From Pseudonocardia sp. HH130629-09 (GTDB taxonomy: Bacteria; Actinomycetota; Actinomycetes; Mycobacteriales; Pseudonocardiaceae), in contig NZ_CP011868.1 in NCBI RefSeq assembly GCF_001294645.1, positions 372,001 through 436,000 of the forward strand: DNA of 64,000 nt, in the 5' to 3' direction. Positions 26,657 through 35,644 of this stretch are shown in pieces. The stretch's first letter is position 1. Each line of letters starts with the position of its first letter. A program made the translations under genes and the position numbers. The notes under the pieces were generated by a model, which saw only the letters and a program-made list of their open reading frames with translations, ran no database searches and was not told the DNA's origin.

Positions 26657-27561
26657 GCGGACCCGCGCTCCTGTCCCTGCACGATCGGCACGCGCACGGC
26701 GTTGCCCCACTCGGTCCAGCTGCCGTCGTAGTTGCGGACCCGGTCGAAGCCCAGCAGGTGGGTCAGCACGAACCAGGTGTGGCTGGAACGCTCGCCGATC
26801 CGGCAGTAGGCGACGACGTCGTCGGTGGCCGACAGCCCCTGCTCCTGCTCGTAGATGGCCGACAGCTCGGCACGGCTGCGGAACGAGCCGTCCTCGGCGG
26901 CGGCGCGGGCCCACGGGACGCTCGCGGCGCCCGGGATGTGCCCGCCGCGGACCGCGCCCTCCTGCGGGTAGTCCGGCATGTGCAGCTTCTCGCCGGTGTA
27001 CTCCTGCGGGGACCGCACGTCGACCAGCGCCCCGCCTCCGGTCGACACGAGCCCCAGGTGGGCGAGCACGTCGTCCTTGAACGCGCGGATGCCGGAGTCG
27101 TCCCGCTCGACGACCGGGTAGTCGGCCTTCGCCGGGGTGGGCTTCTCGGTGACCATCTCGCGGCCCTCGGCGACCCACGTGGACCGGCCGCCGTCGAGCA
27201 GCCGCACGTCGGCGTGGCCGAACAGGGAGAACACCCACAGCGCGTAGGCGGCCCACCAGTTGTTCCGGTCGCCGTAGACGACGATCGTGGTGTCCCGGCC
27301 GATGCCGCGCTCGGACATGATCTTGGCGAAGCGGGTGCCGTCGACGTAGTCCCGGGTGACCGGGTCGTTGAGCTCGGTGTGCCAGTCGACCTTCACCGCG
27401 CCGGGGATGTGCCCGGTGTCGTAGAGCAGGACGTCCTCGTCCGACTCCACGACCACCAGCCCGGGGTCGTCCAGATGCTCCGCCAGCCAGGCGGTCGTGA
27501 CCAGGCGCTCGGGGTGGGCGTACTCGGCGAGCTTCGGGTCGGGGTCGTGTCCGACAGTCAT
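26653..27561 (-). CDS. sseA: Thiosulfate/3-mercaptopyruvate sulfurtransferase
   Basis: A 302-residue protein with two rhodanese domains. The N-terminal domain ends around residue 130 with [17 protein letters not shown]; the C-terminal domain has the active-site loop [10 protein letters not shown] around residue 252, where the Cys carries the persulfide. It moves sulfur from thiosulfate or mercaptopyruvate to thiol acceptors; next to sufE it probably feeds sulfur trafficking. ATG at 27561 is preceded by a TACCCT box 6 nt upstream, so the transcript is likely leaderless. Stop overlaps the sufE start. Confidence 0.93.
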   Translation of the reverse strand: MTVGHDPDPKLAEYAHPERLVTTAWLAEHLDDPGLVVVESDEDVLLYDTGHIPGAVKVDWHTELNDPVTRDYVDGTRFAKIMSERGIGRDTTIVVYGDRNNWWAAYALWVFSLFGHADVRLLDGGRSTWVAEGREMVTEKPTPAKADYPVVERDDSGIRAFKDDVLAHLGLVSTGGGALVDVRSPQEYTGEKLHMPDYPQEGAVRGGHIPGAASVPWARAAAEDGSFRSRAELSAIYEQEQGLSATDDVVAYCRIGERSSHTWFVLTHLLGFDRVRNYDGSWTEWGNAVRVPIVQGQERGSA

Positions 27562-27567
27562 GGCCGC

Positions 27568-27573
27568 AGGGTA
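27568..27573 (-). promoter_or_regulatory. -10 box for leaderless sseA
   Basis: TACCCT on the minus strand, 6 nt before the ATG of sseA. Confidence 0.5.
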
Positions 27574-27601
27574 ACCAGGTGCCCCGACACCCACACACGG
27601 G

Positions 27602-28219
27602 TCAGCTGCGCGGCGCCCAGAGGTCGACGACCGACACCCCGACCGCGCCCAGCAGGCGGCGCAGCAGCGGCAGGCTGATCCCGATCACGTTGGACGGGTC
27701 GCCGTCGATGCCCTCGACGAACCAGCCGCCCAGCCCGTCGAGGGTGAACGCACCCGCGACCGCCAGCGGCTCGCCGGTGGCGAGGTAGGCCTCCAGCTCG
27801 GCGTCGGTCGGCTCGGCGAAGCGCACCCCGGTGCCGGCGTGACCCTCGGCCTCCTGGGCGACCGCGCCGTCGGCCAGGCGCAGCACCGCGTGCCCGGTCA
27901 GCAGCTCCCCGGTGCGCCCGGCCATGGCCTTCCAGCGCCGCCGCGCCGTCTCCGGGTCGTGCGGCTTGCCGACCAGCTCGCCGCCGACGAGCAGCATCGA
28001 GTCGCAGCCCACGACCACGCAGTCACCGGTCAGCCGCTCGGCGACGGCGGCGGCCTTGGCCGCGGCCAATAGCGTCACCACGGCCGCGGGGTCGGCGTCG
28101 GGGTGCGTGGCGAGCAGGGCGTCCTCGTCGACGTCGGAGACCTCCACGGCGGGGTCGGCCCCGGCGGCGCGCAGGACCGACAGGCGGGCGGGGGAGGCGG
28201 AGGCCAGAACCAGACGCAC
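27602..28219 (-). CDS. maf: Maf-family nucleoside triphosphate pyrophosphatase
   Basis: A 205-residue cytosolic house-cleaning enzyme that hydrolyses non-canonical or methylated NTPs to NMPs. [18 protein letters not shown] at the N-terminus is the substrate loop, [18 protein letters not shown] near residue 75 has the metal Asp, and [20 protein letters not shown] near 170 is the conserved C-terminal motif. GTG at 28219 is preferred over the longer frame because ASASPAR must be N-terminal and TAGCGT lies 8 nt upstream. In mycobacteria it is a neighbour of the accD5/accE5 and sseA genes, as here. Confidence 0.93.
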   Translation of the reverse strand: MRLVLASASPARLSVLRAAGADPAVEVSDVDEDALLATHPDADPAAVVTLLAAAKAAAVAERLTGDCVVVGCDSMLLVGGELVGKPHDPETARRRWKAMAGRTGELLTGHAVLRLADGAVAQEAEGHAGTGVRFAEPTDAELEAYLATGEPLAVAGAFTLDGLGGWFVEGIDGDPSNVIGISLPLLRRLLGAVGVSVVDLWAPRS

Positions 28220-28227
28220 GCCGGCAG

Positions 28228-28233
28228 ACGCTA
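28228..28233 (-). promoter_or_regulatory. -10 box for leaderless maf
   Basis: TAGCGT on the minus strand, 8 nt before the GTG of maf. Confidence 0.45.
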
Positions 28234-30045
28234 CCGGCCCGCCGTCGCGGCGCCGTGGTCCGTCGCCGGGTCGGCGCTGCGGTCCGGCCCGGCGACCCGG
28301 TGCAGGCGCAGCGCCAGGTGCAGGTGGAACCGCCCCTCCGGGGTGCGCCAGTCCGGGCCCAGCAGGTCGTCGAAGCGTTCGAGGCGCTGGCGGACGGTGT
28401 TCGGGTGCACCGACAGCGCGTCGGCGGCCGGGGCGAGCAGCTCGCCTGCGGCGAACCAGTGCCACAGGGTGTCGGCCAGCCGGGTCCGCCGGCGCCGGTC
28501 GTAGTCGAGGACGGGGCCGAGGTGACGCCCGACGATCTCCCGCGAGGTGGTGCCGGTCCGGTCCCGGATCACCGCGCCGACCGCGCCGAGCGAGGCGAAG
28601 TCCGCGTGCCCGGTGGTGCGGCCCAGGGCGCGGGCCGCGGCGGCGACGTCGGCGGCCTCGGTGTGCGCCCGGCGCAGGTCCGACGGCCCGCCCGAGGGGC
28701 TGTGCGCGGCGCCGACGAGCACCGGAGTCCCGGCCGCGGCGAGCCCGTCGGCGACGAGTGCGGCCGCCCCGGTCCCCGTGCAGCCGGGACCGGTCGTCCC
28801 GGCGGAGGCGATCACGCACACGTGCCCGTCGTGCACCGACACCAGCCAGCGGCCCGCCCCGTCCAGGCCCCGGACCGCCCGCGCCGCGGTCACGGCACCG
28901 GCCGGGTCGACGTCGACGACCAGCACCGTCGCCGGGACGTCGGGGGAGATGCCGTACTGCGCGAGCCGGCTCCCCAGCGTCGGCCGCGGCGGCACCCGGC
29001 TGTCGACGAGCTCCTCGACCAGTGTGGTCTGGGCGGCCTCGTCGGCCTGGGCCAGCGCCCGCTCGACCAGCAGCGCGACCGTCATGAACGCCGAGGCGTG
29101 CGCCAGCCGGGCGACGGCGTCGTCGTCGGCGCCCTCCATGACCAGCGTCGCCAGGTGCTCGCCCGCGGTGGTGATCGCGAGCAGCGCGTAGGTCCCACCG
29201 CCGGGCAGGTGCGCGATCGCGACGCCGCCGGCCTGCTGGGAGGTGCGGACCGCCGCCCGCAGCCGCCACCCGGCCAGCTCCTCGGGGGTGAGCAGCCGCC
29301 GCCCCGTGCGCAACGCCCCGGACGGGTCGTGCAGGGAGAGCGGGTGCCCGACCGACTCGGCGAGCACCGCGAACACCCCGGCCGCCTCGGCGGTGGAGCC
29401 GGCCATCGCCCCCATCAGGCGTTCGTCGAGGTGCAGGAGGTGCTCCAGGCGCAGCCGGGCGCCGGGGGCCGAGCCGTCGTCGCGGGTGGTGCGCAGGCGG
29501 CGGATCTCCTCGCCGCGCCGGGTCTGCTCGAGTGCGACGGCGGCCTGCACGGCCATGTGCTCCAGCGCCGCCTCCGCGGCCGGGCCGAGGACGCGGGGCG
29601 CGCGGTGGGCCACCAGCAGTGCCCCGACCACCCGGCCGCCCAGGCGCATGGGGGCGCCCGCGATGGCCCGCACACCCTCGCCGCGCACGATCGTGTCGAT
29701 CCCGGACAGGTGGTTGAGCGCCCGGTCGGCCAGGTAGTCCGCGGTCGCGACGGTGCCCGCGCCGGCCGCCGCGCGACCGAGCACCCCGGTGCCGAACGGC
29801 ATCCGGATCGCGCGGTACTCCGGGGTGCGGACGCCGTCGGTCAGCTCGATGCAGGTCGTACCGGAGTGCAGGTCGTTGAGGCTGAAGTAGGCCATGTCCG
29901 CGCCGAGCAGCGCCCGGGTGCGGCGCAGGACGGCGCCGAGCATGACGTCCCGGTCGCCGACGTTCGCGAGGTCCACGGCCGTCTGCCCGACGGCCTGCAG
30001 GATCGCGTCATGGCTGGGCTCGGGGAACGGCGGAGCCGGCTTCAT
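28231..30045 (-). CDS. GAF-domain PucR/CdaR-type transcriptional regulator
   Basis: A 604-residue cytosolic regulator. Residues about 25-175 form a GAF sensor domain ([20 protein letters not shown], then [24 protein letters not shown]). The C-terminus has the PucR helix-turn-helix: [20 protein letters not shown] near 540 and [20 protein letters not shown] near 560. Such proteins sense small catabolic substrates and usually activate adjacent operons. It is divergent to the lactonase-ADH-FmdB operon, with 137 bp between starts containing an inverted repeat. ATG at 30045 is preceded by TAGGGT, 7 nt away. Probable activator of that operon. Confidence 0.87.
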   Translation of the reverse strand: MKPAPPFPEPSHDAILQAVGQTAVDLANVGDRDVMLGAVLRRTRALLGADMAYFSLNDLHSGTTCIELTDGVRTPEYRAIRMPFGTGVLGRAAAGAGTVATADYLADRALNHLSGIDTIVRGEGVRAIAGAPMRLGGRVVGALLVAHRAPRVLGPAAEAALEHMAVQAAVALEQTRRGEEIRRLRTTRDDGSAPGARLRLEHLLHLDERLMGAMAGSTAEAAGVFAVLAESVGHPLSLHDPSGALRTGRRLLTPEELAGWRLRAAVRTSQQAGGVAIAHLPGGGTYALLAITTAGEHLATLVMEGADDDAVARLAHASAFMTVALLVERALAQADEAAQTTLVEELVDSRVPPRPTLGSRLAQYGISPDVPATVLVVDVDPAGAVTAARAVRGLDGAGRWLVSVHDGHVCVIASAGTTGPGCTGTGAAALVADGLAAAGTPVLVGAAHSPSGGPSDLRRAHTEAADVAAAARALGRTTGHADFASLGAVGAVIRDRTGTTSREIVGRHLGPVLDYDRRRRTRLADTLWHWFAAGELLAPAADALSVHPNTVRQRLERFDDLLGPDWRTPEGRFHLHLALRLHRVAGPDRSADPATDHGAATAGR

Positions 30046-30052
30046 GCGCCCG

Positions 30053-30058
30053 ACCCTA
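30053..30058 (-). promoter_or_regulatory. -10 box for leaderless PucR-type regulator
   Basis: TAGGGT on the minus strand, 7 nt before the ATG at 30045. Confidence 0.45.
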
Positions 30059-30067
30059 TGTCTGTCC

Positions 30068-30096
30068 GCGCCATGTCCTGCGATCAAGACAGGCGC
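30068..30096. promoter_or_regulatory. Inverted repeat between PucR regulator and lactonase operon, candidate operator
   Basis: GCGCCATGTC (30068-30077) and GACAGGCGC (30088-30096) are near-perfect inverted copies, about 10 nt apart. The site lies next to the regulator start and 87 nt before the lactonase start, the right place for control of both. Confidence 0.5.
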
Positions 30097-30182
30097 ATAC
30101 GACCATGGACGCCCGACCCCGGCTTCCCGAGACTGGCCCGGCGACGAACTGCCAGAACCCTCCATCGACGAAGGGACTCCTC

Positions 30183-30995
30183 ATGGCCACGGCGAACAAG
30201 CTCAGTGTCATCCCCTGCGGGGCGATGCACGCCAATCTCCCGTTCCTGCTCCTCAAGCCCGGTGTCAGCATCAAGCCACGGTCCGAGAAGGACTCCCCGA
30301 TCGACTGGGTGGAGGTGCCGACGCACTGTGTCCTCGTCGAGACCGACGAGGGCAAGCTGCTGTGGGACACCAGCTGTCCGTCGGACTGGGAGACCCGCTG
30401 GGCGCCGACCGGTCTGCAGGAGTTCTTCCCCTACGACCAGGTCGCCGACGACGAGTACCTGGACAAGCAGCTGCACAAGATGGGCGTCGGTCTCGACGAG
30501 ATCGACTACGTGGTGCTCTCGCACCTGCACTTCGACCACGCGGGCAACGCCCAGATGTTCAAGAACACCAACGCGAAGATGATCTGCTCGGACAAGGAGA
30601 AGGAGTTCGCGCTCGGCTTCGAGGGCCCGTTCAACGGCGCCCACCTCAAGGCCGACTACGAGGGCATCGACTGGGAGATCGTCTCCGGCGACGTCGAGCT
30701 GCTCCCCGGTGTCAGCATGATCCAGACCCCCGGGCACACCCCGGGGTGCATGTCGATGCGCGTCGACCTCCCCGAGACCGGCACGATGATCTTCACCTCG
30801 GACGCGGTCTACATGGGCGAGAGCTACGGCCCGCCCGCCGCCCCCGCGGCGATCGTGAACAACCTGGAGGACTGGTTCTCCTCGGTGGAGAAGCTGCGCG
30901 GCATCCAGGAACGGACGAACGCGCAGATGGTGTTCGGCCACGACGCCGAGCAGATCCACCAGCTGCGCAAGGCGCCCGAGGGGTCCTACACCTGA
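30183..30995 (+). CDS. Metallo-beta-lactamase-fold lactonase (AHL/butyrolactone lactonase type)
   Basis: A 270-residue cytosolic enzyme. The full di-metal set is present: SHLHFDHAGN near residue 118 (HxHxDH), QTPGHTPGCMS near 184, FTSDAVYMGESY near 203 and FGHDAEQ near 252. These match lactone hydrolases such as AiiA and AttM. ATG at 30183 was chosen for family length; upstream sequence is not coding. The stop overlaps the Fe-ADH start as TGATG. Since the next gene resembles hydroxyacid-oxoacid transhydrogenase, gamma-butyrolactone or a related lactone is the likely substrate rather than a quorum signal; that is inference. Confidence 0.82.
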   Translation: MATANKLSVIPCGAMHANLPFLLLKPGVSIKPRSEKDSPIDWVEVPTHCVLVETDEGKLLWDTSCPSDWETRWAPTGLQEFFPYDQVADDEYLDKQLHKMGVGLDEIDYVVLSHLHFDHAGNAQMFKNTNAKMICSDKEKEFALGFEGPFNGAHLKADYEGIDWEIVSGDVELLPGVSMIQTPGHTPGCMSMRVDLPETGTMIFTSDAVYMGESYGPPAAPAAIVNNLEDWFSSVEKLRGIQERTNAQMVFGHDAEQIHQLRKAPEGSYT

Positions 30996-32290
30996 TGACG
31001 TTCGAGGTTCCGGAGTTCACCGAGGAGACGATCTTCACCTGGGGCGCGCCGCCGCTGAAGTTCGGCGCGGGCGCGATCGACGAGGTCGGCTTCGAGCTGT
31101 CGGCCTACGACGTGTCGCGGGTCCTGATCGTGACCGACCCGGGCGTGAACGCGCTCGGCGCCCCGCAGCGGCTGGCCGACAACCTGGCCCGCTACGGCAT
31201 CGAGTCCGAGATCTTCGACGGTGTGCACGTCGAGCCGACCGACGACTCGATGAACAAGGCGACCGAGTACGCCCGTGCGCAGGGCCCGTGGGACGGCTTC
31301 GTCGCCGTCGGGGGCGGATCGGCGATCGACACCGCCAAGGCCATCAACCTGCTGACCAGCCACCCCGGCGAGCTGATGGACTACATCAACAAGCCGATCG
31401 GCAACGCCAAGGTCCCGCCCGGGCAGCTCAAGCCGCTGATCGCCGTCCCGACGACGGCGGGCACCGGCTCGGAGTCCACCGCGATGTGCGTGCTGGACAT
31501 CCTGTCGATGAAGGTCAAGACCGGGATCAGCCACTGGCGGCTGCGCCCGACCCTGGCCGTCATCGACCCGCTGCTGACGATGACGCTGCCACCGCAGGTC
31601 ACCGCGGCGGCCGGGATGGACATCACCTGCCACGCGCTGGAGAGCTACACGGCGCGGTACTACACGACCTTCGACCGGAAGAAGCCCGAGGAGCGGGTCA
31701 CCTACTGCGGCTCCAATCCGGTCTCGGACCTGTGGTGCGAGAAGGCGATGTCGTTGCTGGCGAAGTCGTTCCGGGCGGCGGTGCAGCGCGGCGCCGAGGA
31801 CGTCGAGGCCCGTTCGGACATGATGATGGCCGCGACGTTCGCGGGCATGGGCTTCGGCAACTCCGGGGTGCACATCCCGCACGCCAACGCCTACCCCATC
31901 GCGGGCATGGTCAAGGACTACCGGCCGCAGGGCTACCCGCAGGACGAGGCGATGGTGCCGCACGGGGAGTCGGTGTCGCTGACGGCGCCGGAGGCGTTCC
32001 GGTTCTCCTTCGACTCCGCGCCCGAACGGCATCTGCGGGCCGCGGAGCTGATGGACCCGCGGGCGGACAAGGCGAACGACCCGCGGGAGCAGCTGCCCGG
32101 GGTCCTGACCCGGCTGATGCGCGACATCGGCATCCCGAACGGCATCGGCGGCGTCGGGTACACCGAGGCCGACGTCCCGGACCTGGTCCCCGGCACGATG
32201 AAGCAGCAGCGGCTGCTCGCGACCTGCCCGCGGACCCCGACCGAGGACGACATCGCCGACATCCTCACGAAGTCCGTGCAGAACTGGTGA
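30995..32290 (+). CDS. Iron-containing alcohol dehydrogenase, hydroxyacid-oxoacid transhydrogenase-like
   Basis: A 431-residue group III metal-dependent dehydrogenase. VGGGSAIDTAKAINLL near residue 105 and PTTAGTGSESTAMC near 151 bind NAD; metal ligands are in GMDITCHALESYTARYY near 208, SGVHIPHANAYPI near 290 and VPHGESVSL near 320. Length and the CHALESYTA motif fit hydroxyacid-oxoacid transhydrogenase (ADHFE1), which oxidises 4-hydroxybutyrate with 2-oxoglutarate as acceptor. Translationally coupled to the lactonase upstream. A substrate such as gamma-hydroxybutyrate would fit a lactone-opening pathway. A simple NAD alcohol dehydrogenase role is the alternative. Confidence 0.85.
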   Translation: MTFEVPEFTEETIFTWGAPPLKFGAGAIDEVGFELSAYDVSRVLIVTDPGVNALGAPQRLADNLARYGIESEIFDGVHVEPTDDSMNKATEYARAQGPWDGFVAVGGGSAIDTAKAINLLTSHPGELMDYINKPIGNAKVPPGQLKPLIAVPTTAGTGSESTAMCVLDILSMKVKTGISHWRLRPTLAVIDPLLTMTLPPQVTAAAGMDITCHALESYTARYYTTFDRKKPEERVTYCGSNPVSDLWCEKAMSLLAKSFRAAVQRGAEDVEARSDMMMAATFAGMGFGNSGVHIPHANAYPIAGMVKDYRPQGYPQDEAMVPHGESVSLTAPEAFRFSFDSAPERHLRAAELMDPRADKANDPREQLPGVLTRLMRDIGIPNGIGGVGYTEADVPDLVPGTMKQQRLLATCPRTPTEDDIADILTKSVQNW

Positions 32291-32348
32291 CCCCGTCCGC
32301 CGGCGGCCCGACCCGGGCCGCCGGCGGACGCCGAGGAGAGAGCAGCAG

Positions 32349-32816
32349 ATGCCGATCTACGTCTTCCGGTGCGGGTGCGGAGCCCGCTTCGAGCACCTCG
32401 CGTCCATGTCGGACCCGACGACCCCGCCGTGCCCGGTCTGCGGCGACGGCGCGACGAGCAAGGTCCCGGCCGGGTTCGCGCTCGGCGGCCAGGCCAGCCC
32501 CGGCCTGTCCAAGGACGAGATGCCCCAGACCTGGCGCGGGGTCTACAACGGCAACTCCGAGTACATCGACTCGATGCGCCGGACCTGGGACCAGCGGCGA
32601 CGGCTGGAGGAGAAGTACCCGGAGATCGCCGGGGACCAGCGGCCGATCCTGGCGCACGAGGGCAAGTACCACGACGTCCCGCTGCGGGCCGGCGACATCC
32701 AGCTGGGTGGCACCGCTCCGATGCCCGGCGCCGGCGTGGCCGCGAAACAGGGCCACGGTCACGGACATGGCCACGGCCACACCCCCGCACCCCCCACCAC
32801 GGGCACCTCCGACTGA
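32349..32816 (+). CDS. FmdB-type zinc ribbon protein with His-rich tail
   Basis: A 155-residue protein. MPIYVFRCGCGARFE with Cys8 and Cys10 and PPCPVCGDG with Cys28 and Cys31 form the FmdB zinc ribbon. Residues 45-130 are polar, and the C-terminus has a run of alternating Gly-His (GHGHGHGHGH) that could bind metal. FmdB proteins accompany amide, formamide and alcohol degrading enzymes, and may be redox or metal sensors. It follows the Fe-ADH by 58 nt with GGAGAGAG as binding site, suggesting one operon. A role in loading or regulating the metal-dependent enzymes upstream is possible. Confidence 0.8.
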   Translation: MPIYVFRCGCGARFEHLASMSDPTTPPCPVCGDGATSKVPAGFALGGQASPGLSKDEMPQTWRGVYNGNSEYIDSMRRTWDQRRRLEEKYPEIAGDQRPILAHEGKYHDVPLRAGDIQLGGTAPMPGAGVAAKQGHGHGHGHGHTPAPPTTGTSD

Positions 32817-32861
32817 CCCCGGACCCCGTCGGCAGGGGGTGTGGACACGGGGGTGTCCGGG

Positions 32862-33512
32862 TCAGCGGCCGGTCAGGCCGTGGCGGTAGGCGTAGCCGAC
32901 GGCCTGGGCGCGGTCGCGCAGCCCGGTCTTGGCGAACAGGTGGTTGACGTGGGTCTTCACCGTCGCCTCGCCGACCACGAGCCGCCTCGCGATCTCGGTG
33001 TTGGACAGCCCGTCGGCGATCAGCCCGAGCACCTCGACCTCGCGCGGGGTGAGCCCGTCGGGCGGGTCGACCGGCGCCGGCGGGGCGGTCGTCGCGCGGG
33101 CGGCGACCAGCCGGGACAGCACGCCGGCGTCGACGGTGGACACGCCGCCGGCGGCCGAGCGCAGGGCCCGGCCGATGGCCTCGGCGTCGGCGTCCTTGGA
33201 CAGCCAGCCCGAGGCGCCCGCGGCGATCGCGTCGACCACGGCGTCGTCGTCGACGTAGGTGGTGAGCACGACGACGGCGGTGCCCGGGTGCTCGTCGCGA
33301 ACCCGGCGGGTCGCGGAGACGCCGTCGCCCGCGGGCATCCGCAGGTCGGTGAGCAGCACGTCCGGGGCCAGCTCGGCGACCCGGGCGAGGGCCTCGTCGC
33401 CGCCCGAGGCTGTGCCGACGACCTCGATGCCGTCGAGCAGGCCCAGGACGGTGGCGAGGCCGTCGCGCACGATCCGCTGGTCGTCTGCCAGTACCACCCG
33501 CAGGTCGCTCAC
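32862..33512 (-). CDS. NarL/LuxR-family response regulator
   Basis: A 216-residue DNA-binding regulator. The receiver domain has the acidic pair in VVLADDQ (residues 10-11), the phosphorylation Asp in LLTDLRMP near 56, Thr in VLTTY and Lys in LSKDAD. The LuxR HTH follows near residue 150 (LTPREVEVLGLIADGLSNTEI, VGEATVKTHV). The GTG start overlaps the kinase stop (GTGA). Cognate regulator of the adjoining sensor kinase. Confidence 0.93.
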   Translation of the reverse strand: MSDLRVVLADDQRIVRDGLATVLGLLDGIEVVGTASGGDEALARVAELAPDVLLTDLRMPAGDGVSATRRVRDEHPGTAVVVLTTYVDDDAVVDAIAAGASGWLSKDADAEAIGRALRSAAGGVSTVDAGVLSRLVAARATTAPPAPVDPPDGLTPREVEVLGLIADGLSNTEIARRLVVGEATVKTHVNHLFAKTGLRDRAQAVGYAYRHGLTGR

Positions 33513-34690
33513 GTCGTGATCCTCTCGCGGTCCGGGGAACGGGCGGGCAGCCGGAGCCGGACCCGCCAGCCGTCCGGGGTGGGGCCGGTCTGCAGCTCGG
33601 CGCCGACGAGCGCCGCCCGCTCGGCCATCCCGGTCAGCCCGGAGCCCTCGCCGTCACCGGGCGCCGGCGGCGCCCCGGCGACGTCGACGACCTCCAGCTC
33701 GGCGCCGTCGCCGTCGCGGCGCAGGCGCACCGTCACGGGGCCGCCGGGGGCGTGCTTGCGGGCGTTGGACAGCGCCTCCTGCGCGGTGCGTAGCACGGTC
33801 TCGCCCTCCCGCGCGCCGAGCCGCAGCCCCTCGGCGACCTCGACGGTCGCGTCCGGGTGCGCCCGGCCGAGCTCGCGCAGCTCCTCGGCGACGTCGACCG
33901 GCGTCGGTCCCTCCCGTAGCGCCCGCACGGCGCGGCGGGCCTCGGTGATCCCGTCGGAGGCGAGCCGCTGGGCCCGTTCGATCTGGGCGACCGTGTCCGG
34001 CGCCGCGCCGTCGCGCAGCGCCATCAGCCGAGCACCCTGGAGCTGGACGGCCAGCGCGGACAGCGAGTGCGCCAGCACGTCGTGGACGTCGCGGGCGACC
34101 CGGGCGCGGTCGGCGATGGCCTCGGCGCGGGCGTGCTCCTCGCGGGCCCTCGCGTCGGCGACGAGCGCCTGCTCGTGCTCCTCGAGGCGCCGGGTCGAGT
34201 CGCGGCGGCCGAGCCCGAACAGCACCATCGCGGTCAGCGCGGTGACCACCAGCAGCGCCTCCCAGAGGGAGTCGTAGGGACCGACGGCGATCGTGGTGGC
34301 CGCGATGAGCGGCACGTCGACGAACAGCGCGGTCCGGTAGGGCAGCCGCAGCGCGGCCACGAACACCGCCAGCATCGGGAAGGCCGCCGAGGTGGTCCAG
34401 CCGTCGGACCCGGCCAGCAGGGCGATCCCGCCTCCGCCGAGCGCGAGGCTGGTCAGCACCGTCGCGACCGGCGGCATGTTCCGGTAGAGGCCGAAGGCCA
34501 CCCACCCGGCGACGGCCGGGACGAGCCCGGCGTAGAGCCAGGGCGGCGAGACCTGCTGGCCCGGTGACCATTACAGCAGGAACAGCACGATCGGCAGCCA
34601 CACCAGTGACAACAGCCGTCGGGGGACCCCGAACAGCGGCGACCGGTCGGCCTCGACGCGACGGGCCGCGTGGGCGGTGGGCGTGCTCAC
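33509..34690 (-). pseudogene. NarL-type sensor histidine kinase with an in-frame TAA near the N-terminus
   Basis: Reading from GTG 34690, which overlaps the preceding stop as GTGA, gives 39 residues ending in a membrane helix (LLSLVWLPIVLFLL), then TAA at 34573-34571, then the same frame goes on without a break: WSPGQQVSPPWLYAGLVPAV and the rest of a typical kinase. Downstream are further helices, the dimerisation box RVARDVHDVLAHSLSALAVQ, the ATPase N-box EALSNARKHAPGG and GSGLTGMAERAALVGA. The stop replaces one codon only. The kinase may be lost, or may restart at GTG 34501 without its first helix. Everything after the stop is intact, so the mutation is recent, or a base call error. Confidence 0.75.
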
Positions 34691-35232
34691 CGTTTCACTC
34701 TGACACAGCAGCCGGGCCGGGCGGGACGGTCAGGCCACCGTGCGGGCACGGCACGGCGCGGCTCGGCCGGCCGGACCGGCAGCCCGGCCGCGTCCACCCG
34801 GTGGCGCAGGACCAGGCTCTGGACCAGCAGGCTCCCGCCGAAGACCAGCGCCGACGACGTCGACAGCAACAGCCCGGCGCCGACGGCCCCGCCGAGCACC
34901 CCGGCGCCGACCCGCACCCCGATGGTCAGCACCCAGGCGACCAGCAGCGTGGCCGAGCCGCTGCGGTACGCCCAGCCGTCGCGGGTGCCGAGGCGGAAGG
35001 CGTACCCGCGCAGCACCCCGAGCCCGGCCGTCAGCACCAGCTCGGCGGCGAGCAGGCCCACCCCGGCCGCGGTGACCTCGGGGTGGGCCTGGGCGAGGGT
35101 GAGCACCCCGATACCGACCAGGATGAGCGGGAGCTTCACGTCCCGTGATCCGCCGACGAACTGCCCGCGGAACTGCCTGTAGAGGACCAGGCCGACGATC
35201 GCGACCGTGATGACGAGGGAGGTGGCGTCCAT
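34687..35232 (-). CDS. CcdC/DUF1453-like integral membrane protein
   Basis: A 181-residue protein with an N-out helix (SLVITVAIVGLVLYRQF) and about four more hydrophobic segments: LPLILVGIGVLTLAQAH, GVGLLAAELVLTAGLGVLRG, TLLVAWVLTIGVRVGAGVLGG, and a later one. The C-terminus is Arg/Pro-rich and cytoplasmic. It heads a three-gene unit with the kinase and response regulator, coupled by a 4-bp overlap. It may be a membrane partner of the kinase or simply linked. The family assignment is by resemblance. Confidence 0.65.
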   Translation of the reverse strand: MDATSLVITVAIVGLVLYRQFRGQFVGGSRDVKLPLILVGIGVLTLAQAHPEVTAAGVGLLAAELVLTAGLGVLRGYAFRLGTRDGWAYRSGSATLLVAWVLTIGVRVGAGVLGGAVGAGLLLSTSSALVFGGSLLVQSLVLRHRVDAAGLPVRPAEPRRAVPARWPDRPARPGCCVRVKR

Positions 35233-35386
35233 GGGGAGAACGATCTCTCCGCGGGGCCGGTCGTCGCGTCGGCGCCGGGGTCGATCCCGGGTGGACGCGC
35301 GCCCTCCACCTCCGGGAGGACCGCGCCCGGCCCCGGGCACCGTGGTGTGCCGGGGACCGGGCGTCGGCCGGTGGCGCGTACGCGGG

Positions 35387-35644
35387 TCAGCGTGGGAGGC
35401 CGGAGGCGCGCCACGCGCCGGGGCCCGCGTGCAGCGGGGCGCGGAGCCGGGCCGCGGGGTGCGACCACAGGTCCGGCGTCCGCGGCGGGGCGGGCGGCCC
35501 ACCGGCGCTCGCCGCGGCGGCGACCACGGCGGTCAGCGCGGCGAGCTCGCGGGCGTCCGGGGTGCCCCGTACGACCCGGAACAGCGCGCGGCGCTCCTCC
35601 GGGGTGGCCTCGGCCGATTCCTGCGTCTCCTGCGGCTCGCCCAT
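35387..35644 (-). CDS. accE5: Acyl-CoA carboxylase epsilon subunit
   Basis: An 85-residue actinobacterial protein that stabilises and activates the AccA3-AccD5 carboxylase. The core RRALFRVVRGTPDARELAALTAVVAAA is the typical epsilon motif, and a WxxP-type end (LWSHPAARLR, GAWRASGLPR) closes it. It begins with an ATG that overlaps the accD5 stop by one base (TGATG). The acidic/Gln-rich N-terminus ([17 protein letters not shown]) is variable in the family. Confidence 0.88.
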   Translation of the reverse strand: MGEPQETQESAEATPEERRALFRVVRGTPDARELAALTAVVAAAASAGGPPAPPRTPDLWSHPAARLRAPLHAGPGAWRASGLPR

